Source: Streptomyces sp. NRRL WC-3626
GTDB taxonomy: Bacteria; Actinomycetota; Actinomycetes; Streptomycetales; Streptomycetaceae
Assembly: GCF_000718785.1 (NCBI RefSeq)
Contig: NZ_JOCA01000016.1
Coordinates: 103,401 to 167,400, forward strand
DNA: 64,000 bases
Direction of reading: 5' to 3'
The translations under genes and the position numbers were made by a program. Each line of letters begins with the position of its first letter. The stretch's first letter is position 1. The notes under the pieces were generated by a model. It was not told where the DNA came from, ran no database searches, and saw nothing but the letters and a program-made list of their open reading frames with translations. Of this stretch, positions 8,346 to 18,100 are shown piece after piece.

Positions 8346-9374
8346 TCAGCCGAGTTGGGGGAGCACCTCGGTCCCGAGGCGCCGTACGTTCTCCTCCGTC
8401 GCCGCCAGATCGCCGGAACCCTCGACGAGCAGGGCGAAGCGGGAGATGCCGGTCCGCTCGCTGGTCGCGGCGAGCCGGTCGGCGCACAGCCGCGGCGGGC
8501 CCACCGGGTGCAGCCCGCAGAGGAGTTCGGTGTACGCCAGCGGGTCGCGCATCCGGCGCTGCCGCCCGTCCACCGTGACATGCGCCTCCAGGCCCTGCCG
8601 CAGCCAGCCGGGCATCGCCTTCGTCAGGATCTCCGCCGCGTCCGTGCGCCGGTCCGCGATCTGGCAGACACCGGCCGAGACATGGGCCGCACGGTGGATC
8701 TCCCGCGCCGGACGCCCGCACGCGCGCGCGTGCCGCTTCCACAGGGAGACCATCTCGGCCTTCTCCTCGTCCCCGATGTGCATGCCGAGGAGCATCGGCA
8801 GTCCGCGCTCGGCGGCCAGCCGTACGCTCGCCGGGGAGGTGCAGGCGAGCACGACCTCCGGGCCCTCGGCCTCGTCCAGGGCCTCCGAGGGGCGGGGGAC
8901 GACGGGCACCTCGCGGAACCGGAACCGCTCGCCGGCGGCCCCGACGGACGGTTCCCGCAGCCAGCGCACCAGCAGATCGAGTGATTCCGGGAACCCCTTC
9001 TCGTACGCCTCCAGACCGGCCCCGAACACCTCCAGATCGACCCAGGGCCCGCCGCGGCCGAGGCCCAGCGTGAAACGGCCGCCGCTGGTGATGTGCAGCA
9101 GCGCGGCCTGCTCGCCGAGGGCGACGGGGTGGACGGTGGGCAGCACGCTCACCGCCGTACCGACGCGCAGCCGGCGGGTGCGGCCGAGCAGCAGGGCGGC
9201 CAGGGTGATGGCGGACGGGCAGGTGCCGTACGGCACGAAGTGGTGCTCGGCCAGCCAGACCGTGTCGAGCCCCGCCTCCTCGGCGACCTCGGCCGAGCGG
9301 ACCGCGCGGTGCAGCGCCTCCCCCTCGCCCTGCCCGGGGAACCGGGCGGCCAACACGAAACTTCCAACGCGCAT
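8346..9374 (-). CDS. LLM class flavin-dependent oxidoreductase (luciferase-like)
   Basis: A 342-residue bacterial-luciferase-like (LLM) protein beginning MRVGSFVLAARFPGQGEGEA. Family features include AEEAGLDTVWLAEHHFVPYG, the TRRLRVGTAVSVLPTVHPV strand and LGLGRGGPWVDLEVFG. These enzymes use reduced F420 or FMN to oxidise or mono-oxygenate small molecules; cofactor and substrate are not deducible here. ATG 9374 is preferred over the longer reading frame (to 9437) because the family fold starts at MRVGSFVL and AGGAAAG lies upstream. It is divergent from the small zinc-binding protein gene. Confidence 0.88.
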   Translation of the reverse strand: MRVGSFVLAARFPGQGEGEALHRAVRSAEVAEEAGLDTVWLAEHHFVPYGTCPSAITLAALLLGRTRRLRVGTAVSVLPTVHPVALGEQAALLHITSGGRFTLGLGRGGPWVDLEVFGAGLEAYEKGFPESLDLLVRWLREPSVGAAGERFRFREVPVVPRPSEALDEAEGPEVVLACTSPASVRLAAERGLPMLLGMHIGDEEKAEMVSLWKRHARACGRPAREIHRAAHVSAGVCQIADRRTDAAEILTKAMPGWLRQGLEAHVTVDGRQRRMRDPLAYTELLCGLHPVGPPRLCADRLAATSERTGISRFALLVEGSGDLAATEENVRRLGTEVLPQLG

Positions 9375-9619
9375 TGCTCTTTCCTGCTTCCTTGGCTCCG
9401 ACGCGGAGCTCCCCCGCAGGGCATAACCGCCCGACACGTGCCGAGGACACGGCCGGGCGGGGGATTTTGCGGATTGTCTGCAGAATGTGCCGCTCGGGGG
9501 GTGCGGGCCGCGCCGCCACGGAGGGAACTTGTGTCGATTGGTTCCGTACGCGTACCCCCGCGCGCGCCGCGTAGGCTGGACGCGGCCCCAGCATCCTGTA
9601 TAGCCCCGTGAGGTGTCCC

Positions 9620-9952
9620 GTGTCCCCGCGTCGCAACCGAGCCAAGGGATCCGGTTCGTCCGGCCGGAGCGCCGAGGACGACCGTTCCGGCCGTTACGGC
9701 GGCTGGCAGTCGACGGAGAGCTGGCAGGGTGACGAGTGGAGCGTGCGGCACGTGGCGGGGGCCAGCGCCCAGGGCAAGGCCTACCGCTGCCCCGGCTGCG
9801 ACCAGTTGATCCCGGACGGGGTGCCGCATCTGGTGGCCTGGCCGGAGCACTCGGGCGTCGACGAGCGCCGGCACTGGCACAAGGCGTGCTGGAACGCGAA
9901 GGACCGCCGCACCACGCGGGTGCAGCGGTCCCGTAACGCGCCGAAGTTCTGA
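9620..9952 (+). CDS. Small basic zinc-binding protein, conserved in Streptomyces
   Basis: A 110-residue basic protein. After a polar lead (SPRRNRAKGSGSSG) comes a compact module YRCPGCDQLIPDGVPHLVAW, then a RRHWHKACWNAKDRR tail. Cys-Pro-Gly-Cys plus the His and Cys of HWHKAC look like a single zinc-binding treble-clef or HNH-like fold. Streptomyces homologues are annotated 'ATP/GTP-binding protein', but I see no P-loop. GTG 9620 is chosen because GAGG lies six bases upstream. The stop is five bases from the convergent ABC permease stop. A nucleic-acid-binding role is possible but unproven. Confidence 0.75.
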   Translation: MSPRRNRAKGSGSSGRSAEDDRSGRYGGWQSTESWQGDEWSVRHVAGASAQGKAYRCPGCDQLIPDGVPHLVAWPEHSGVDERRHWHKACWNAKDRRTTRVQRSRNAPKF

Positions 9953-9957
9953 ACCGG

Positions 9958-10830
9958 TTACACGTCCCGCCGCTCCTGGAGGACGAAGGCGCCGGCGAGC
10001 GCGGCCGCCGTGGCGACCAGCATGATCCACAGCGGGTCCCAGCCCGAAGGGCCGGACTCGGACAGCGAGTTGGCGTAGAAGATGCTCATCTGGTTCGGGA
10101 TGGAGTACTCGAACAGCGCCTGCTGCACGTCCTGGAGCGAGGACGAGAACATGAACAGCGCGATGACCAGCGGGGCGAGCACGGCGCCGATCATGATGGT
10201 GATGGCACCGGCGGAGTGCCGGATGATCGAGCCGATCGCCAGCGACAGCGTGCCGAGCAGGGCCAGATAGAGCGAGACGCCGAGGGTGCCCTTCAGCCAC
10301 TCCTCGCCGGAGGGGTCGCCCGCGTTGTTGCCCTCCAGCATCGCCACGTGCAGGAACCCGACCAGGGAGGCGCAGACCAGCGTCACCACGAAGGCCAGCA
10401 CGAAGAACACCAGGGCCTTCGCCAGGAGCACCCGTCCGCGCGAGGGGCAGGCGACCATCGTGGTGCGGATCATGCCGGTGCCGTACTCGGAGGCCGTGGT
10501 CAGCACGCCCAGCGTGATGATGCACATGGTGCCCAGCAGCAGTCCGAAGAAGCCGAGCGCCAGCGGACTCTCGCCGCCCACGTCCGATTCGGAGCTGGAC
10601 ACGATCAGACCGGTCAGCGTGCCGATGCCGAGGACCAGCAGGGCGAACACACCCAGCGTCCACAGGGTGGAGCGCACCGACTTGATCTTCGTCCACTCGG
10701 AGGCGAGCGCGTGCCCCAGGTGCGTACGCACGACGGGGATCGGCGAGGTGTAGGTCGGGTACGGGGAGCCGGGCGCCGCCTGCCAGTCGGGTGCGGCGGT
10801 CTGCGGCATCGGGGGCGGGGGCGTGCTCAT
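9958..10830 (-). CDS. ABC-2 transporter permease with proline-rich N-terminus
   Basis: A 290-residue membrane protein translated from ATG 10830, which overlaps the TGA of the upstream ATPase (ATGA). Residues 1-30 are proline/alanine-rich (STPPPPMPQTAAP), then HALASEWTKIKSVRSTLWTL leads into the first of about six hydrophobic helices. SEWTKIKSVRST is the typical start of Streptomyces ABC-2 permeases. The last helix ends FVLQERRDV. It pairs with the ATPase at 10827 and is paralogous to the permease at 12233. The substrate is unknown; export of a hydrophobic compound or resistance is the family norm. Confidence 0.88.
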   Translation of the reverse strand: MSTPPPPMPQTAAPDWQAAPGSPYPTYTSPIPVVRTHLGHALASEWTKIKSVRSTLWTLGVFALLVLGIGTLTGLIVSSSESDVGGESPLALGFFGLLLGTMCIITLGVLTTASEYGTGMIRTTMVACPSRGRVLLAKALVFFVLAFVVTLVCASLVGFLHVAMLEGNNAGDPSGEEWLKGTLGVSLYLALLGTLSLAIGSIIRHSAGAITIMIGAVLAPLVIALFMFSSSLQDVQQALFEYSIPNQMSIFYANSLSESGPSGWDPLWIMLVATAAALAGAFVLQERRDV

Positions 10831-12071
10831 CGGGCGTCCTCGGGCTTGGTCAGGTCGGCGGCGGGAGCGGTCGGCGGCACGGGAGGGGCCGCCGGAGCCG
10901 GGGCGGGCGGCGCCTGGGGCGCCTGCGGGGCGGGCTGCGCGTACGGGTTCGGCGCCGGGGCACCGGGGGCCGGCACGGCGCCACCGTAGGGGCCCGCGGG
11001 GGCCTGGACGGGTACGGCCTGCGGCGCGGGGAAGGGCTGGCCGCCCTGCTGGGGCGGCGGCGGGGCGTACCAGCCGGGCTGGCCCTGGCCCGGAACGGGC
11101 ATCGGCGGCTGCGCGCCGGGCGGCAGCGGCTGCTGGAGCCCCGCCTTCTGGTCGGTGGTCGACCGGTAGTCGACGGCGCCCTGCGTCATCCGCATGTACG
11201 CCTCCTCCAGCGACGCCTGGTGCGGCGACAGCTCCCACAGCCGTACGTCGGCGTCGTGGGCGATGTCGCTGATGCGCGGCAGCGGCAGTCCCGTCACCCG
11301 CAGCCCGCCGTCCTGCTCCGGCAGCACATGGCCGCCGGCCTCGGTGATCGCGGCGGACAGCTTCTCGCGCTGCTGCGGCTCGGTGTCGGGCGTGCGCACG
11401 CGCGCGAAGTCGGCGGAGTTGGCGGAGATGAAGTCCGTGACGCTCATGTCGGCGAGCAGCTGTCCGCGCCCGATGACGATGAGGTGGTCGGCGGTCAGCG
11501 CCATCTCGCTCATCAGATGGGAGGAGACGAAGACCGTACGGCCCTCGGCGGCCAGCGCCTTCATCAGGTTGCGCACCCAGAGGATGCCCTCGGGGTCGAG
11601 GCCGTTGACCGGCTCGTCGAACAGCAGCACCTGGGGGTCGCCGAGCAGCGCGGCGGCGATGCCGAGCCGCTGGCCCATACCGAGCGAGAAGCCCTTGGAC
11701 CGTCTGCCCGCCACCTCGTGCAGGCCCACCACGCCCAGCACCTCGTCCACCCGCCGGGCCGGGATGCCCGACAGCTGCGCCAGGCTCAGCAGATGGCTGC
11801 GGGCCGACCGGCCGCCGTGCACCGCCTTGGCGTCGAGCAGCGCGCCCACCTGGCGCGGGGCGTTGGGCAGCTTGCGGTACGGGTAGCCGCCGATCGTGAC
11901 CTGACCCGCACTGGGGTTGTCGAGGCCGAGGATCATCCGCATCGTCGTCGACTTGCCCGAGCCGTTGGGGCCCAGGAAGCCGGTGACGGCGCCGGGCCGC
12001 ACCTGGAAGGAGAGGTTGTACACAGCGGTCTTGTCGCCGTACCGCTTGGTCAGGCCGACTGCCTCGATCAT
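10827..12071 (-). CDS. ABC transporter ATP-binding protein with Pro/Gly/Ala-rich C-terminal tail
   Basis: A 414-residue ABC ATPase. Walker A is GPNGSGKSTTMRMI, the signature region SLGMGQRLGIAAALLGDP and Walker B VLLFDEPVNGLDPEG; SSHLMSEMALTADHL carries the switch His. The ATPase and its usual C-terminal helper domain end near residue 310. About 100 residues of low-complexity PPMPVPGQGQ, PPPPQQGG and APGAPAPNPY follow, an addition the neighbouring paralogue (13009) lacks. ATG 12071 begins the conserved MIEAVGLTKRYG; a GTG at 12080 is also possible. It forms an ATGA-coupled pair with the permease at 9958. Confidence 0.88.
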   Translation of the reverse strand: MIEAVGLTKRYGDKTAVYNLSFQVRPGAVTGFLGPNGSGKSTTMRMILGLDNPSAGQVTIGGYPYRKLPNAPRQVGALLDAKAVHGGRSARSHLLSLAQLSGIPARRVDEVLGVVGLHEVAGRRSKGFSLGMGQRLGIAAALLGDPQVLLFDEPVNGLDPEGILWVRNLMKALAAEGRTVFVSSHLMSEMALTADHLIVIGRGQLLADMSVTDFISANSADFARVRTPDTEPQQREKLSAAITEAGGHVLPEQDGGLRVTGLPLPRISDIAHDADVRLWELSPHQASLEEAYMRMTQGAVDYRSTTDQKAGLQQPLPPGAQPPMPVPGQGQPGWYAPPPPQQGGQPFPAPQAVPVQAPAGPYGGAVPAPGAPAPNPYAQPAPQAPQAPPAPAPAAPPVPPTAPAADLTKPEDAR

Positions 12072-12232
12072 GCTCCGCACCCATCGAAAGGTTCAGGACA
12101 GCGGGGCACACGCCCCCGTAAGAGTTAGGAGCTTATCGAGGCACTGACGGTTCCGCTCAAGCCGAGGTAAAAACCGGTCCCGCCCGGTCATGCGCGGGCC
12201 GTCGCGTCTCCGCGCCGGCCGTCACACGCGCC

Positions 12233-13006
12233 TCACTGCGCGTCGCGCCGCTTCAGCAGTACGTAACCGCCGACGACCGCCGCGATCACCCACAGCACCA
12301 TGATGCCGAGGCCGCCCCAGGGCCCGTACGGGGTGTCGTCGTCCAGCGGCGTCACCACCTGCATGATCTTGCTCCCGGCCTGGTCGGGCAGGAACTGTCC
12401 GACCTTCTTGGTGGCGTCGACGTTGCCGAGGATGTTGGAGATCAGGAAGAAGAACGGCATCAGGATGCCCAGCGACAGCATGGGGGAGCGCAGCATCGCG
12501 GCGACCCCCATCGAGAACAGCGCGATCAGTGTCATGTAGAGGCCGCCCCCGAGGACCGCCCGCAGTACCCCGTCGTCCCCGATCGACGCCTTGTGCTCGC
12601 CGAGCATCGCCTGGCCCAGGAAGAACGCGGCGAAGCTGGTCGCCATGGAGACCGCCAGGGCGAGCGCGGTGGCCACCGCCAGCTTGCTCAGCAGAAACGT
12701 GCCGCGCCGGGGCACGGCCGCGAGGGAGGCGCGGATCATGCCGGTGCTGTACTCGTTCGACACCACCAGCACCCCGAACACGATCATCGCGAGCTGGCCG
12801 AGACCCATCCCGGCGAAGCTGATGAACGTCGGGTCGAAGGAGAGCCGGTCCCGGGTGCTCATGCCGTCGAACTCGTTCCTCGACAGCGCCGAGATCAGCA
12901 TGCCGAGGGCGATGGTCACGACCACCGCCAGGGAGAGCGTCCACATCGTGGATGCCACCGACCGGATCTTGGTCCACTCGGACCGGACGACCTGTGCCGC
13001 CGCCAT
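12233..13006 (-). CDS. ABC-2 transporter permease
   Basis: A 257-residue permease beginning MAAAQVVRSEWTKIRSVAST, followed by about six hydrophobic segments and ending YVLLKRRDAQ. ATG 13006 has AGGGG six bases upstream and lies two bases after the stop of its ATPase. SEWTKIRS and RxSLAAVPRRGTFLLSK are shared with the permease at 9958, so the two pairs arose by duplication. This copy lacks the proline-rich N-terminus. Substrate unknown. Confidence 0.87.
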   Translation of the reverse strand: MAAAQVVRSEWTKIRSVASTMWTLSLAVVVTIALGMLISALSRNEFDGMSTRDRLSFDPTFISFAGMGLGQLAMIVFGVLVVSNEYSTGMIRASLAAVPRRGTFLLSKLAVATALALAVSMATSFAAFFLGQAMLGEHKASIGDDGVLRAVLGGGLYMTLIALFSMGVAAMLRSPMLSLGILMPFFFLISNILGNVDATKKVGQFLPDQAGSKIMQVVTPLDDDTPYGPWGGLGIMVLWVIAAVVGGYVLLKRRDAQ

Positions 13007-13008
13007 GC

Positions 13009-13962
13009 TCAGCCCCTCTTCCAGCCGTCGCCCCACGCCTGGACGGGCGCGGGGGTGCCGGTGTGCGCGTGGTACTCCACCGACTCCGCGGTCAGCCGCA
13101 TGAACGCCTCCTCCAGGGAGGCCCGCTGCGGGCTCAGCTCGTGCAGCACCACCTGCTCGCGGGCCGCCAGCTCTCCGATCCGCTCCGCCTCCCAGCCGTC
13201 CACCTCCAGCGTTCCGTCACCGCTCTCCACGGCGGTGATCCCCGCCTGGTGCAGCACGTCGAGGAGCAGTTCACGCTGCGGGCTGCGCACCCGTACGTAC
13301 GAACGTGAGTTGCGGGCGATGAAGTCGGCCATCGAGGTGTCGGCGAGCAGCCGGCCCTGCCCGATGACGACGAGATGCTCGGCGGTCAGCGCCATCTCGC
13401 TCATCAGATGGGAGGAGACGAAGACCGTACGGCCCTGCGCGGCGAGGGACTTCATCAGCGTACGGATCCAGTGGATGCCCTCGGGGTCGAGGCCGTTGAC
13501 CGGCTCGTCGAACATCATGATCCGCGGGTCGCCCAGCAGCGCCGCCGCGATGCCGAGCCGCTGGCCCATACCGAGCGAGAACCCCTTGGCCTTCTTCCGC
13601 GCCACCGCCGTCAGCCCGACCGCGTCCAGCACCTCGTGCACCCGGCGCTCCGGGATGCCGTTGCTCTGCGCGAGACACAGCAGATGGTTGTAGGCGCTGC
13701 GGCCCGGATGCACGCCCTTCGCCTCGAGCAGGGCGCCGATGTACGTCAGCGGGTCCTGGAGCCGGTCGTAGTGCGTGCCGTCGATCCGCACATCACCGGC
13801 GGTCGGGTGGTCCAGGCCCAGGATCATCCGCATCGTGGTCGACTTGCCCGCGCCGTTCGGACCGAGGAAGCCCGTCACGATGCCCGGCCGGACGGTGAAC
13901 GTCAGATCCCTGACCGCCACCTTCTCGCCGTACCGCTTGGTCAGCCCCTCGAGCTCGATCAT
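13009..13962 (-). CDS. ABC transporter ATP-binding protein
   Basis: A 317-residue ABC ATPase beginning MIELEGLTKRYGEKVAVRDL. Walker A GPNGAGKSTTMRMI, signature region SLGMGQRLGIAAALLGDP, Walker B IMMFDEPVNGLDPEG and SSHLMSEMALTAEHL are all intact. It is very similar along its length to the ATPase at 10827 but ends soon after the helper domain (TPAPVQAWGDGWKRG). It is the first gene of a two-gene operon with the permease at 12233. The start lies 72 bp from the end of filP, with the filP terminator in between. Confidence 0.9.
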   Translation of the reverse strand: MIELEGLTKRYGEKVAVRDLTFTVRPGIVTGFLGPNGAGKSTTMRMILGLDHPTAGDVRIDGTHYDRLQDPLTYIGALLEAKGVHPGRSAYNHLLCLAQSNGIPERRVHEVLDAVGLTAVARKKAKGFSLGMGQRLGIAAALLGDPRIMMFDEPVNGLDPEGIHWIRTLMKSLAAQGRTVFVSSHLMSEMALTAEHLVVIGQGRLLADTSMADFIARNSRSYVRVRSPQRELLLDVLHQAGITAVESGDGTLEVDGWEAERIGELAAREQVVLHELSPQRASLEEAFMRLTAESVEYHAHTGTPAPVQAWGDGWKRG

Positions 13963-13985
13963 GCGGCCACGCTAGAACGGGACAA

Positions 13986-14016
13986 AGCCCTCTGCCACCG
14001 CAGGTGGCAGAGGGCT
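13986..14016 (-). terminator. Rho-independent terminator of filP
   Basis: A perfect 14-base stem, AGCCCTCTGCCACC (13986-13999) with GGTGGCAGAGGGCT (14003-14016), has a 3-base loop. Read on the minus strand it is followed by TTTGTCC and sits 19 bases after the filP stop. Confidence 0.85.
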
Positions 14017-14034
14017 CAGCTCCTGCTTCAGCCG

Positions 14035-14973
14035 TTACCGCGACTGCTGGGCCGGAACCCCGCGGGACACCGGCTCGTCCTCGGTGGCGGGAGCGCCGGT
14101 CGCGGCCACCGCGGCACCGGTGAGCGTCGCCAGCATCTCGCGCACGTTCGTCAGCTGGGCGTTGATCGAGTCGCGGCGGTTGGTCAGCGCCGCGAGCTCA
14201 CGCTCGGATTCCGAACGGATCCGGTCGGCCTTGGCGTTGGCGTCGGCCACGATGTCCTCCGCCTGACGCTGGGCGGTCTCCACCGTCTGGCGGGCCCGGC
14301 GCTCGGCGTCGGTGCGCAGCTTCTCAGCCTCCAGCCGCAGCTGCTCCGCGCGGTGCTCGATCTCCGCGAGACGCTTCTCGGCCTTCTGCTGACGCGACGC
14401 GAGATCGCGCTCGGACTGCTCGCGGCGCTTGGCGAGGTTCGTCTCGAAGTCCGCGGCGGCCTGTGCGGCCTTGGCGCGGGTCTCCTCGAAGAGGGCGTCC
14501 GCCTCCTCGCGCTTGGACTGGGCATCCCTCTGCGCGTCGGAACGCAGCTGCGACGCCTCGCCCTGGGCCTTCTCGACGATCCGGACGCCCTCGTCCTCCG
14601 CCTTCGACTTGCGCTCGGCGGCGTACGACTCGGCGTCGTTACGCACCTGCTGGGCGGCCGACTCGGCGAGCTCGCGGTGCTGCTCCGCCGCGCGCCGGGC
14701 CTCCTCGCGCAGGTCCTTCGCCTCCTCCTCGGCGAGGCGGAGGATCTTCTCCACCCGCGCACCCAGGCCGGCGTACGACGGCTCCGCGTCGTTGACCTGT
14801 GCCTGGGCGTTCTGAGTCTCGAGGTGGAGCTCTTCGATGCGCTTTTCCAGAGCGGTGATGCGGGTGAGAGCGCTGTCACGGTCGGAGACGAGCTTGGAGA
14901 TACGTTCGTCCACCTGAGCGCGGTCGTATCCACGCCGCACAAGCTCGAAGCCGTAGGGGGAAGTGTCGCTCAT
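14035..14973 (-). CDS. filP: FilP, intermediate-filament-like coiled-coil cytoskeletal protein
   Basis: A 312-residue protein. A short DivIVA-like head (SPYGFELVRRGYDRAQVDERI) is followed by an almost unbroken Glu/Ala/Arg/Gln coiled coil to about residue 275 and a flexible Ala/Pro tail. In Streptomyces, FilP forms filaments that stiffen hyphal tips and works with DivIVA and Scy. Length and head sequence match S. coelicolor FilP as I remember it. It lies directly downstream of scy on the same strand, 187 bp apart, with its own terminator; separate or joint transcription cannot be told by eye. ATG 14973. Confidence 0.92.
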   Translation of the reverse strand: MSDTSPYGFELVRRGYDRAQVDERISKLVSDRDSALTRITALEKRIEELHLETQNAQAQVNDAEPSYAGLGARVEKILRLAEEEAKDLREEARRAAEQHRELAESAAQQVRNDAESYAAERKSKAEDEGVRIVEKAQGEASQLRSDAQRDAQSKREEADALFEETRAKAAQAAADFETNLAKRREQSERDLASRQQKAEKRLAEIEHRAEQLRLEAEKLRTDAERRARQTVETAQRQAEDIVADANAKADRIRSESERELAALTNRRDSINAQLTNVREMLATLTGAAVAATGAPATEDEPVSRGVPAQQSR

Positions 14974-15160
14974 GGGGTTCCTGTCGAATGAGACCGGTGA
15001 GGTGATAGGTGGAATCCTAGGGGCGAAAGCGCTGTGTCATCGAGCGGATGCACGTTTGATACGGAGAATGACACCCCTTTTGAGTGGCTCGCCGTGGGAA
15101 AGCTTGCCAAAGCCATGATCAAAGCCCTCACCGTACAGGGGATTTGGTCCGCTTTGCCAA

Positions 15161-18100
15161 TTATTCCCCCGACTTGCCACCCGTACGGGGAGCGCCGACC
15201 GTCGCACCCGCCTTGACCCCGTTGTCCTTGGCACCGCCGGGTGCCTCGAAGGACTCCAGCGCCTCCAGGACATCCTGCACACGCGAGATCTCCGCGTTGA
15301 TGTCCTCGCGGCGCCGCACCAGCACCTCCAGCTCGCGCTTGCCCTCCTCGACCGTGCGCCGCGCCTCCTGCACCGCCTCGGCCCGCAGCTCCTCGGCCTC
15401 CTTCACCAGGCTGGCCTTCTTCTGCTCGGCCTCCTTCAGCAGCGCCTCGGCCTTCTTCACCGCGGCGATCCGCACCTTGCCGGCCTCGGAGTTGGCCTCG
15501 GACACGATCTCCTTGGACTTCGCCTCCGCCTTGGCGAGCTGCTCCTCGGCGGCCTTGATCAGCGCGTCGCAGCGGTCGCCCGTCGACTTCATCGTCTCCG
15601 CCGCCTCACGGCGGGCCCGCGCGTGCAGCTCCTCGATCTCACCGGTGATCCGGTCGCGCAGCTCCTCCGCCCGCTCCCGGATCTGGGTCGCGTCCCGGCG
15701 CGCGCCGACCAGCAGCTCGTCCGCGTCCGTACGGGCCTTCTCCACCCGCGAGTTGCCCTCGACCGTCGCCTCGCCCACCAGCCGGTCGGCCTCGCTGCGG
15801 GCCGCTCCGACCATGGTGTCCGCCTGCGCCTCGGCGTCCGCCGTCGTCTTCTGCGCCTGCTGCTGCGCCTCGGTGAGCAGCTTGTCCGCCTCGGCGGTGG
15901 TCTCCGTGATGAGCGTGTCGACCTGCTCGGCCGCCTCGGAACGCCGCTTGTTGGCCTCCTTGCGGGCCTCGTCCAGGGTCCGCTCGGCCTCCGTGCGCGC
16001 GGTGGACACCAGGTGGTCGGCCGCCGACTCCGCGTCGGCCTTGAGCCGCTCGGACTCCCGGCGGATCCGCTCCGCGTGCTGCTGCGCCGAGCCCACCGTC
16101 TCCGCGGCCTCGGCCCGCAGCCGCTCCGCGTCCCCGGTCGCGTCCGCGATCAGTTTCTCCGCCTTGGACACCGAGTCCGCGCGGACCCGGTCCGCCTCGG
16201 TGACGGTCTCGTCGGTGAGCCGCTCCGCCTCGCCGCGCGCCTCCGTGATGAGGGTGTCCGCCTGCGTCGCCGCGTCCGAACGGATCCGGTTGGCGTCCTC
16301 ACGGGCCTCCGCCCGGGTACGCGACGCCTGCTGCTCCGCCTCGGCGATCGCGTCCGACGCCTCCGTACGCACCCGCTGGGCGTGGTCGGACACATCCGCG
16401 CGGATCCGGTCGGCCTCCGTGATGGCCTCGGACACCGTCCGCTCGGCCAGCGCCCTCGCGGCCTCCGTCTCCTCCTGCGCCTCGCGCCGCAGCCGGCCCG
16501 CGTCCTCGCTCGCCCGCTCCCGTTCCGCGTAGGCGTCGGAGCGGACCCGGTCCGCCTCCTCCTCGGCCTCGCGCCGCGTCCGCTCCGCCACATGCTCGGC
16601 GGCGGACCGCAGCCCGGTGATCTCCTCCTGCGCCTGCTCGTGCAGCCCGGCGACGGAGTCCCGTACCTGCTGGGCGTGCTGCTCGGCCGCCGACACCATC
16701 TCCGTGGCGCGCCGGTCCGCCTCCTCGACCAGCCGTACGGCCTCGGCCTGCGCCTCCTCCACACGCTTGCGCGCCGACGCCAGCAGCTCCTCGCTCTGCT
16801 CGCGGGCCCGCTCGCGCTCCTGGCCGGCCTCGCTGCGGGCCGCGCCGAGGAGTTCCTCGGCCTCGCGGCGCCGGCGGGCGGCCTCCTCCTGCGCGGCGGC
16901 CAGCGTCTCCGACGCCTCCGCACCGATCCGCTCGGCGGCGGCCTGCGCCTCCGCCCGCATCCGGTCGGCGCTGTCCTGCGCCTCCGACTTCAGCCGCTCC
17001 GCCTCCGCCGCGGCCTCCGACCGCAGCCGTACGGCGACGGACTCGCCCTCGGCGCGGGACGCCGACGCGTCGGCGGCGGCCTCGTCACGCAGCCGCTCGG
17101 CCTCCGTCTCCGCCTGCTCCCGCAGCGTACGGATCCGCTCGGCGGCCTCGGCGCGCAGCCGCTCGTTCTCCTCGGACGCCTCCCGGCGGATCCGGACGGC
17201 CTCCTCGCGTGCCTCGCCGAGCGCCCGCTCGGCGGCGGCCAGCCGCTCCTCGGCCTCCGTGTGCAGCCGCGTCAGCTCACCCGCGGCCTCCTCGCGCCGG
17301 GCCTCGACGGCCCGCTCGGTCTCCTCGCGCAGCTCGCGCGCGGCCCGCTCGGCGTCCTCCTTGAGCGCGTCGGACTGCTCGACGGCCTCCGCGCGGTGCC
17401 GCTCGGCCTCCTGACGGGTGCGCTCCAGCGTCTCCTCGGCCTGCCGGCGCAGCGTCGTGGCGCGCTCGATGGCCTCCGTGCGGACCTTCTCGCTGTCCGT
17501 CTGCGCGGTGGACCGCAGTTCGTCCGCGTCCGCCTTCGCCTTGGCGAGCAGCTCCTCGGCGGACCTGGCCGCCTCCTCGATCTGCGCCACGGCCTCCTTG
17601 CGGGCCTCCGCGCGGATCTTCTCGCCCTCGGCGACCGCGTCGGCGCGCAGCTGCTCGGCCTCGCCGCGCAGCCGGCGCGCCTCCTCCTGCAGCTCGACCG
17701 TCTTGGCGCGGTACTCCTTGGTGTCGTCCTTCGCCGCACCCTTGAGCTGCTCGGAGATGTCGTGCGCCTCGGCACGCAGCCGGTCCGCCTCGGCCTCGGC
17801 CTCCCGGCGGATCCGCTCGGCCTCCTCGGACGCCGCCCTGGTGGTCTGCTTGGCCTCCTCCGACGCCTTGTTGAGCACGTCCTCGGCGGTCTTGGCCGCC
17901 TTGGACAGCTGCGTCGCGGACTCCTCCGCGGTGATCGTGCGGGCCTTCTCGGAGGCCTCGGCGACGATCTTCTCGGCCTCCGCACGGGCGTCGGCGACCA
18001 GTTGCTCGGCGTCCGCCTTGGTGGTCTCCGCCTCCTTGGTCGCCTCGCTGACCAGCCGCGCCACCTGCTCCTTGGCGGTGCGCGTACGGGTCTCGTTGGC

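Noticed and set aside
9620..9952. ATP/GTP-binding function for the small protein at 9620
   Set aside because: No P-loop is present; the only structured feature is a Cys/His cluster.
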